5,370 bases of DNA from Anaerolineae bacterium (GTDB lineage: Bacteria > Chloroflexota > Anaerolineae > B4-G1 > SLSP01), in NCBI GenBank assembly GCA_016934645.1, contig JAFGSL010000702.1, forward strand, positions 1-5,370, read 5' to 3'. The notes beneath the pieces were generated by a model. It ran no database searches and was not told the DNA's origin. It saw nothing but the letters and a program-made list of their open reading frames with translations. Position 1 is the stretch's first letter. Each line of letters opens with the position of its first letter. Made by a program: the position numbers and the translations under genes. Below, one piece after another: positions 1-5,370 of this stretch.

Positions 1-878
1 TCACCCTGGAGTTGCGCTAACACCAATTCCGCCGCGCGGCGTGCTTGCATGTGCAAAGGCTGCCGCGCTGTAGTCAGCGAAGGCATCACATACCGGCTAT
101 CCTCGATATCATCAAATCCCACAAGCGCCACGTCATCGGGCACGCGGATGTCGCGCGCTTGCAGAATATTCAGTAGCTGGAGTCCAAAGAAATCATCATT
201 GGCAACCAGGGCCTCAACATCGCTCCGTGGACTTAGTCGTCGCTCATCAAACAACAACTGGATGCCGGTCGCAGGTGTGCTATAGTGAATGCCAGGGACT
301 ACGAGATTAGGGTCAATCGCAATGCCATGTTCTGTCAACACATCAACGTAAGCGTTATAGCGCGCGTCATTCTCCGGGTGTCCTTCTTGTTTGTGAAAGA
401 AGGCAATACGCCGGTAGCCGTGCACTTCAACAAGATGCTCAACCACCGCACGCATACCCGCGTAGTTATCCAGCAATATGCTCGGAACATCGGCGATGGG
501 TAACGCAATGCTGGCCTGTGGGAGAGGACGGAAACGCTCACAAAACGCCTGCATGACCTCCAGACCGACCAGCGTTCCGATGGAGCCGGAGGAGATAATC
601 AACCCATCAATCTCGCCTTCACTCCACAAATCGTAAAGCACATTGGACGGATCGGAGGATTGTCCGGCCGGATGCAAAGAACCACCTACAAAGCAGAGCA
701 GGTTGACATCGCGTTCACGAGCCAGATCGTCAGCCCCTTGCAAAAGCGCATTCTGGTATCCCGACACGGCGGTATCGATAAATAAACCGAGCGTTGGCCT
801 TTTCTGACGAGATGATCCCGCGCTTGCCGTTTCTCTGCGGGACGAATGACCGCCCGTACGTCTACTCTGCTTCGCCAT
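1..878 (-). CDS. LacI-fold ligand-binding sensor protein lacking HTH, N-terminal part (3' end beyond window)
   Basis: The frame is open from ATG at 878 to the left edge, giving 292 residues. After a basic, Ser/Arg-rich leader (1-27), residues 28-292 form a periplasmic-binding-protein type I domain of the LacI/GalR class: RPTLGLFID 27-35, IDGLIIS 90-96, LLDNYAGM 135-142, HGYRRIAFF 153-161, VPDDVALVGFDD 246-257, PSLTTARQPL 266-275. R173, N227 and D256 align with the sugar-contact residues of LacI (R197, N246, D274), so ligand binding is probably kept. LacI regulators begin with a ~50-residue helix-turn-helix; here no room or motif for it exists. No signal peptide is seen, so it should act in the cytoplasm. 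Upstream in frame no ATG, GTG or TTG occurs before a TAG at 924-926, and a Shine-Dalgarno sits 5 nt before the ATG, which fixes the start. In related proteins this domain is fused to GAF, kinase or GGDEF modules; the C-terminal part is not visible here. It overlaps the upstream gene by 17 bp. A helix-turn-helix-less repressor relic is less likely given the intact fold. Confidence 0.92.
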   Translation of the reverse strand, partial: MAKQSRRTGGHSSRRETASAGSSRQKRPTLGLFIDTAVSGYQNALLQGADDLARERDVNLLCFVGGSLHPAGQSSDPSNVLYDLWSEGEIDGLIISSGSIGTLVGLEVMQAFCERFRPLPQASIALPIADVPSILLDNYAGMRAVVEHLVEVHGYRRIAFFHKQEGHPENDARYNAYVDVLTEHGIAIDPNLVVPGIHYSTPATGIQLLFDERRLSPRSDVEALVANDDFFGLQLLNILQARDIRVPDDVALVGFDDIEDSRYVMPSLTTARQPLHMQARRAAELVLAQLQG

Positions 879-3828
879 TGTTTCCTCCGTCAGGCTGCCG
901 GTGGTCGGGGTGTCCGGTCTTTTCTACACCTTGCGCCTGAATGCCCCAGTGCACGTAGACACGCGATCCACCGAGTGTCCTGTTCAATGCCTCGGTCGTC
1001 ACGCGCACCAACGCCGATAGATCGGGCGCGCGCTGCATCTGATCCGAGATTTCGCGGATCACGCCTTCGCGAGCGGCGCGGAGTTGCGTCTGCCGGTAAA
1101 GGCGCGCACTTTCCAGCGCCTGCCCCATTTGCTCGGCCAGCGACTCGAGCAAGATGACTTCCTCGCGTGTCCAGTTGATGTCCGGTGAGAGACCCGTGGC
1201 ATCCTGGCTCTTGCTGAAGTTCAGCACCCCCACAACTTGATCGCGCACCAGGATGGGGACGGCCAGAGTCGGCATCCCATCGGTGTAGCCACGGACGCTC
1301 TGGCGTGTTTGGCGCGCGGCATGCATCTCGGAGCTCCACTCACCCTGGGCGGGGAACAGCGACACATCCGGTTTCGCATCATTCGCTGCTACATCCGTCA
1401 CAGCGCGCGCACCGACATATCCCGTGGTGGCACGGGTGCGGGCTAACAGGCCCCAGTCCTGTTGCATCTGCGAACCGTAAGCCCGACGCTCAGCCTCGAG
1501 GGCCTCCTGGGCTTGTGCCAACAGGCGTGCATTGTCGATAGCAATCGCCACTTGATCGACCATGGTTTGCAGCACCGTCAACGTCGCCTCGTCAAAGGCA
1601 TCCGGCCGAGTGCTCTGCACACTCAACGCACCGAGTACCTGATCCCGTGAACGCAAGGGCAAAGCCGCCTCCGAACGGGTATCCGGCAGCTCCGGGTTGA
1701 TGACGCGCACCTCATCGACTTCGGCGTGCGAGGCCACGCGCGCTTGCGCGTTCGCGATACTCCAGCCGATCATGCCCTCGCCGACTCGGATGCGGTGCCG
1801 CCGCGAGAACATCGCCTGCCCGGCCTCACCCGTACCTGAACGCAACACCGCCCACGTCCGGGTTTCGTCCACCAGGAACAAACCGGCGTAGTACAGACCA
1901 AAACGGTCGCGGACTAATTCAACGGCCTGGCGGATCAACACGTCGGGATCCAGGATCGAGGCCGCCGCGCGACTCACCTCCGCCGATGCTTGCAGGTATG
2001 CCGAGCGTTGTTCGAGATCGGCCGTGCGCGAGGCCACCCGCTGCTCCAACGTGCCGATGAACTCGCGCAACTGCCCGGTCATGCTGTTGAACGTACGCGC
2101 CAGGGCACCCAACTCGTCCTCACTCACCACTGGCGCGGCACGGGTCAAATCGCCCTCGGCAATCGCAGCGGCTGTCGCGGTCAGTTCATCGATTGGCGCA
2201 AAAGCCTGGCGCATAGTGAAAAAGGTCAACCCGCCCAGCAATAGTGCCCCAAGGACTAAGACCACCACGCCACTGTGACTAAGTCCTATGAGTGGGGCGC
2301 GCAACTCTGCAGATTCTTGCTGTGTGATGATGCCCCAACCGTTATCCAAGGCAGCCACGTAGGCCTGCCACTGCCGGCCTTCAGCATCGACGAAACCAAA
2401 CTGTTCCTTTTCGCCCTCACGCAATTTCTGAGCCACTGGAGAATCGTGAATATCAACGATTGCAGCGGAGAACACCGGATCTGGATGGGCGATGATGCGA
2501 TCATCAGCGTCTACCACATACACCACACCTGTTTCGCCAAAGTTCGTTACGGCAACCTCACTGGAAAGTCGATCCAAAGTAGCAGCAAACATACCAACGC
2601 CGACGAGGTCGCCTAATTGATCATGAATCGGCATCGAGACAATAAGTGCGGGCTTTCCACTCGTGCGCCCGATCGCTACCTGGTAGGCGAGCGGAGCGCC
2701 GTCCCGCACGTCCTGGAACCACGTACGGTCACTATAATCCATCAACGCAGCACCATCACTGCGCGCTACGTTCATCCCACTCAGGTCAGTTGTGCTAACT
2801 AGATAAATATGCTGGTAAACCGCATCCATAGCCGTCAAGACCGGTGCTTGCATAGCAGGTTCCATTCCCTGAATTTCCGGCTGCGTCACCAACTGCTGCA
2901 ACGCTTTGACGTTGTAATCCAACCACAGCTCCACACTGGTTGCCAGCAAACTGTTGGTCGCACTCAATGTTTCGACCGCCTGGCCTTCAATGATCTCAGA
3001 AGAACGGAAGATCATGAATCCAACCAGCGCGAGCAGGATGGGAACGGCAATCGCTAACGTCAACACGGTTAAGCGCGGACGCAAGCGCCCGCGTTGGGCG
3101 CGACGTTCGGAAATCATTTGCTGGAACGCGGTGTAAGCATAGCCCAAGGCAAAGAATGTGGTGGTGACAATCGACGTTGCGCCTGAACCGATGAAGTCGC
3201 GTAGTCCGAATTGTACAATAACCGCGATACACTCCGTGATCAACAGCATCCAGGCCAACTGGCGCGTCGCGCGTGGCGTTTTGCGGCTGATAAGCGTCCA
3301 CAAGATTGGCAAAAACGGCAACAAGGAGAAGACATAGACATAAAGTGGTCGAATAAAGCGCGCCACACTTCCGGCTTCATAAACACCACTGGCAACATAG
3401 CCACCGGTGTAACTCACAGTATCCAGGCCGCGGTACCACAATCCAGTATTCCGGAGAGCATCGATGGCGGTCAACACCATTGGCAGAAAGACAAGCATGT
3501 GCAACAGCCATCCTAACCACTGCCGGCGCCCTTGCACCCACTGTGGCTTGAGAAGGACGATAGCCGTCAAAAGCAATCCTACTTTAGCGGGTTCTGACGT
3601 CATCGCCAGGAGTAAAGTAGGTAAAATAGCCTCCGCAGCTTGCGTGGCGCCAAATAACATCCCCATAGCTAGGTTGTTGATGGCAAAGATGAACAGCAAG
3701 AGGCTGACGTGATGATTGGCTGTATGCCGGGTATTGAGGAGCAGTATGTATAAAGCCAGAATCAACTCCAGCAAACTTACCAGCCACGCTGCAACTTGCA
3801 GGGTTTCGTTCGTCAACAGGGCATTCAT
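862..3828 (-). CDS. Membrane sensor protein: 7TM - Cache - HAMP - GAF - GAF, no output domain
   Basis: This is a complete 988-residue protein. Seven hydrophobic helices lie near residues 10-31, 42-63, 75-94, 104-122, 158-180, 189-209 and 215-234. The loops predicted inside (32-41, 95-104, 181-189, 235-252) carry the positive charges, and the 123-157 loop faces out, giving an N-out topology like histidine-kinase 7TM modules. Helix 253-274 leads to an extracytoplasmic double-Cache-like domain (280-510; YSDRTWF at 365, GRTSGKPALIVSMPI at 387, YVVDADDRIIAHPD at 437). Helix 518-538 returns to a HAMP (540-593; P545, DELG 571-574). A short coiled coil, a GAF (628-772; NPELPDT 711, RDQVLGALSVQS 728), a degenerate GAF (784-912) and a tail matching that of the upstream gene follow. 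HAMP normally relays Cache signals to a kinase or chemoreceptor output, but none is present: no H-box, ATPase, GGDEF or hairpin. It probably works through a partner. Start ATG has a strong Shine-Dalgarno and overlaps the upstream stop (ATGA). The last ~24 residues are polar and cover the next gene's ribosome site. Family assignment is firm; ligand and partner are unknown. Confidence 0.96.
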   Translation of the reverse strand: MNALLTNETLQVAAWLVSLLELILALYILLLNTRHTANHHVSLLLFIFAINNLAMGMLFGATQAAEAILPTLLLAMTSEPAKVGLLLTAIVLLKPQWVQGRRQWLGWLLHMLVFLPMVLTAIDALRNTGLWYRGLDTVSYTGGYVASGVYEAGSVARFIRPLYVYVFSLLPFLPILWTLISRKTPRATRQLAWMLLITECIAVIVQFGLRDFIGSGATSIVTTTFFALGYAYTAFQQMISERRAQRGRLRPRLTVLTLAIAVPILLALVGFMIFRSSEIIEGQAVETLSATNSLLATSVELWLDYNVKALQQLVTQPEIQGMEPAMQAPVLTAMDAVYQHIYLVSTTDLSGMNVARSDGAALMDYSDRTWFQDVRDGAPLAYQVAIGRTSGKPALIVSMPIHDQLGDLVGVGMFAATLDRLSSEVAVTNFGETGVVYVVDADDRIIAHPDPVFSAAIVDIHDSPVAQKLREGEKEQFGFVDAEGRQWQAYVAALDNGWGIITQQESAELRAPLIGLSHSGVVVLVLGALLLGGLTFFTMRQAFAPIDELTATAAAIAEGDLTRAAPVVSEDELGALARTFNSMTGQLREFIGTLEQRVASRTADLEQRSAYLQASAEVSRAAASILDPDVLIRQAVELVRDRFGLYYAGLFLVDETRTWAVLRSGTGEAGQAMFSRRHRIRVGEGMIGWSIANAQARVASHAEVDEVRVINPELPDTRSEAALPLRSRDQVLGALSVQSTRPDAFDEATLTVLQTMVDQVAIAIDNARLLAQAQEALEAERRAYGSQMQQDWGLLARTRATTGYVGARAVTDVAANDAKPDVSLFPAQGEWSSEMHAARQTRQSVRGYTDGMPTLAVPILVRDQVVGVLNFSKSQDATGLSPDINWTREEVILLESLAEQMGQALESARLYRQTQLRAAREGVIREISDQMQRAPDLSALVRVTTEALNRTLGGSRVYVHWGIQAQGVEKTGHPDHRQPDGGNNGEAE
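884..888 (-). promoter_or_regulatory. Shine-Dalgarno site of the LacI-fold sensor gene
   Basis: The minus strand reads ACGGAGGAAACAATG, a GGAGG core 5 nt before the ATG at 878. The site lies within the coding sequence of the membrane sensor, 17 bp of which overlaps the new gene. It supports the start at 878, and therefore the absence of an N-terminal DNA-binding domain. Confidence 0.88.
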
Positions 3829-5370
3829 GCCTTGACCTCCTCTGCAGCCGTGCCGACTAGCTCTTCGCCGCTCAGCCGCACCTCGACGCGTGCAAAGTTC
3901 AACGTGCTGACCATTTCACGGACGGCGTTCTGGAGCACCTGATCGATGTCCAGCGAGGTGCGCATCTGCGCGCTCAATTCGCTGATGATCTGGTCGCGTG
4001 CAGCGCTGCGGCGGGTGTCTTCGAACAGCCGCGCCCTATCCAGCGCCGACGCCACCTGTTCTGCAATCGCGTTCAATAGTGTCTGCTCCTCTGTCGAAAG
4101 CGGGTGCTCGGGATCGGTTTGCACAGCCAGTTGCCCTACGACTTCTTGTTGTACTGCCACCGGTGCCACATACACCTCGCGTTCCGCTTCCGGAGGCTGC
4201 GCCAGCGGTTCAACTTCACCTTGATCGTACACATAGCCCTGGAGACCACGCCGCTGCTCGCGCAAGGCTTCCCACCCCTCCCGCGACATTGACTGTTGCA
4301 GCATATTCAAGGTTTCCAGACGCTCCTCCATTTCCTCACGCAGACGCGTGTTCTCAATCGCAACCGCAATCTGCCCACACAACTGTTGTAGCAGCAGTTG
4401 ATCGTCCGGGGTCAGGGCACCCGCGCGGGCACTTTGCACGTCCAGGATGCCGAACACCTGATCGCGCAGGCGAATAGGCACAGCCAACTCACCCTGTGTA
4501 TCCGGCAAATTAGGATTGGGACGCCAGTCCCGATCCTGCGTCACGTCCGTCGCCAGAACCGGCTCTCCCGTCTCTGCCGCCGCGCCAACAACGCCCATCC
4601 CCATCTCAATCTGATGTCCCTCCGCCAGCATCTTCTGCCCGACCTCGCCGTAGCCAACGATCAAGCGAACGGCGTTTATTTCCGGATCATAACGGAAGAT
4701 TTGTGCGTGGTAGTAGTCAAAACGCTCCTTGATTAACGTGACTACCAGGCGATACAATTCATCCAACGCGGGAACAGTGGCGACCTCTTGCGAGATCTGT
4801 GTGCTGGTCTGCACCTGAAGGGCTCGCCGCTCGTACAACGACTCGCGGGTAGCAATTTCCCGTTGCAACTCCTCCGTGCGCGCCTGCACTTGTTGTTCCA
4901 CCACAGCGTAGGACTGCTCAAGTGAAACCCGGGTACGGCGGTTCTCTTCGATCAACCGTACCACGCGTAGGGCGCTGCTGAGTTGCTCGCGCAACGCGAT
5001 GTACAAATCGCCATCGCGTGGGCCAAGCTCAAACAAGACATAGCCTAATTGTTCGTCACGCACATACAACGCCATAAGCACCAGACTAAAGCGTCGATCC
5101 TGTGGCCAGAGTGCTTCCGGCAACAACATCTGCGAAGCAAACAACGGCGACTCTTGCCCCACACGCCCCTTCGTATCGTAGGCTGCAAGGATGCGAGCGA
5201 GCACCGGCTGCTCAGGATCTTCATAGAGCGCGACAGTGCAGCCAGGGATACCTAGTGTGGGGAACTGTTGTAACAGCATACTCACAAAATGGTCCAGATC
5301 AGAAGCCATCATCAACGCCTGCTCAACAGTGCGCAGTTGTGCCGCCTGATTCTCAAGTTGCCACGCCTGA
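3825..5370 (-). CDS. Multi-GAF soluble sensor protein, C-terminal part (5' end beyond window)
   Basis: The frame is open to the right edge: 18 codons precede the first possible in-window start (TTG at 5315, ATGs at 5312 and 5309). They encode a helical stretch (AWQLENQAAQLRTVEQAL) that runs smoothly into the next domain, and no Shine-Dalgarno was seen there, so the gene very probably starts upstream. Numbering from the TTG at 5315: residues 7-122 form a divergent GAF-like domain (LGIPGCTVALYEDP, RDEQLGYVLFELGPRDG); 122-170 a charged coiled coil; 185-325 a clear GAF (NPNLPDTQGELAVP, then RDQVFGILDVQS); 326-432 a degenerate GAF; 433-482 a helix plus strand resembling the first elements of another GAF. 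It ends with TGA. No membrane segment, kinase H-box, ATPase, GGDEF or HTH is visible, so it appears to be a cytoplasmic input protein. GAF domains bind small ligands or mediate dimer contacts; the ligand here is unknown. In proteins I recall with this first domain, a LacI-like ligand domain precedes it, so the missing N-terminus may hold one (inference). First visible gene of the operon. Confidence 0.94.
   Translation of the reverse strand, partial: QAWQLENQAAQLRTVEQALMMASDLDHFVSMLLQQFPTLGIPGCTVALYEDPEQPVLARILAAYDTKGRVGQESPLFASQMLLPEALWPQDRRFSLVLMALYVRDEQLGYVLFELGPRDGDLYIALREQLSSALRVVRLIEENRRTRVSLEQSYAVVEQQVQARTEELQREIATRESLYERRALQVQTSTQISQEVATVPALDELYRLVVTLIKERFDYYHAQIFRYDPEINAVRLIVGYGEVGQKMLAEGHQIEMGMGVVGAAAETGEPVLATDVTQDRDWRPNPNLPDTQGELAVPIRLRDQVFGILDVQSARAGALTPDDQLLLQQLCGQIAVAIENTRLREEMEERLETLNMLQQSMSREGWEALREQRRGLQGYVYDQGEVEPLAQPPEAEREVYVAPVAVQQEVVGQLAVQTDPEHPLSTEEQTLLNAIAEQVASALDRARLFEDTRRSAARDQIISELSAQMRTSLDIDQVLQNAVREMVSTLNFARVEVRLSGEELVGTAAEEVKA
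3835..3841 (-). promoter_or_regulatory. Shine-Dalgarno site of the membrane sensor gene
   Basis: The minus strand reads AGGAGGT followed by CAAGGC and then ATG, a near-perfect ribosome binding site with 6 nt spacing. It lies inside the last codons of the upstream gene, whose TGA stop overlaps this ATG as ATGA. It fixes the start of the 988-residue protein at 3828 and suggests translational coupling. A second ATG at 3824 is out of frame. Confidence 0.9.

Noticed and set aside
335..541. Minus-strand 68-codon open frame, and the plus-strand open frames up to 159 codons across the window
   Set aside because: They lie antisense to or in another frame of clearly conserved domains, have low-complexity translations rich in Arg, Ser, Pro or Cys, and match no recognised family. 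They are shadows of real genes.
1..878. Classical LacI-family transcriptional repressor
   Set aside because: No helix-turn-helix precedes the ligand domain, and the well-supported start leaves only a basic leader of about 27 residues.
2050..2211. HAMP domain taken as evidence of a chemoreceptor
   Set aside because: GAF domains follow the HAMP, with no long methylation helices or signalling hairpin.
2786..2815. AT-rich patch that could be read as an internal promoter on the minus strand
   Set aside because: It lies inside the conserved Cache coding sequence and no convincing paired -35 and -10 elements with proper spacing were found.
5307..5315. Start of the first gene at TTG 5315 or ATG 5312/5309
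   Set aside because: No Shine-Dalgarno was seen just upstream, the frame stays open to the window edge, and the upstream codons encode a helix that continues the domain. The gene is better treated as 5'-partial.
862..5370. Histidine kinase, GGDEF/EAL or methyl-accepting output in the first two proteins
   Set aside because: No H-box, N/G-box ATPase motif, GG[DE]EF, EAL or chemoreceptor hairpin motif was found up to either stop.

Overview
The window is wholly coding and carries parts of three genes, all on the minus strand, so transcription runs from high to low coordinates. The genes overlap by 4 bp and 17 bp and read as one translationally coupled operon. All three products are multi-domain sensory proteins. 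No RNA gene, mobile element, CRISPR array, terminator or intergenic promoter is visible, and no stretch of even 50 bases lies outside a gene.

Organism: the moderately high GC, the repeated GAF-GAF signalling modules with an NPxLPDT motif, the 7TM-Cache-HAMP-GAF architecture, and a LacI-like ligand domain without a helix-turn-helix all recall large sensory proteins of Chloroflexota (Anaerolineae or Chloroflexia type). This is inferred from protein style. No taxonomic marker gene is present.

Layout in transcription order: (1) positions 5370 to 3825 encode the C-terminal part of a soluble sensor whose start lies beyond the right edge. It has a divergent GAF-like domain, a coiled coil, a clear GAF, a degenerate GAF and a short tail. 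(2) Positions 3828 to 862 encode a complete 988-residue membrane sensor: a seven-helix N-terminal module, an extracytoplasmic Cache domain between two further helices, HAMP, coiled coil, GAF, degenerate GAF, and the same tail. (3) Positions 878 to 1 encode the N-terminal 292 residues of a protein with a LacI-type periplasmic-binding-protein fold but no DNA-binding domain. It runs off the left edge.

Working together: the first two proteins have no histidine kinase, GGDEF, methyl-accepting, phosphatase or DNA-binding output in the visible sequence. A plausible reading is that they are input subunits that pass signals through coiled-coil and GAF contacts to a partner, perhaps the third gene product, whose C-terminal part is outside the window. 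The visible start of gene 1 resembles the region that follows a LacI-like sensor domain in related proteins. The cluster may therefore be two soluble LacI-fold sensors flanking a membrane sensor. That is a hypothesis which the flanking sequence would settle.
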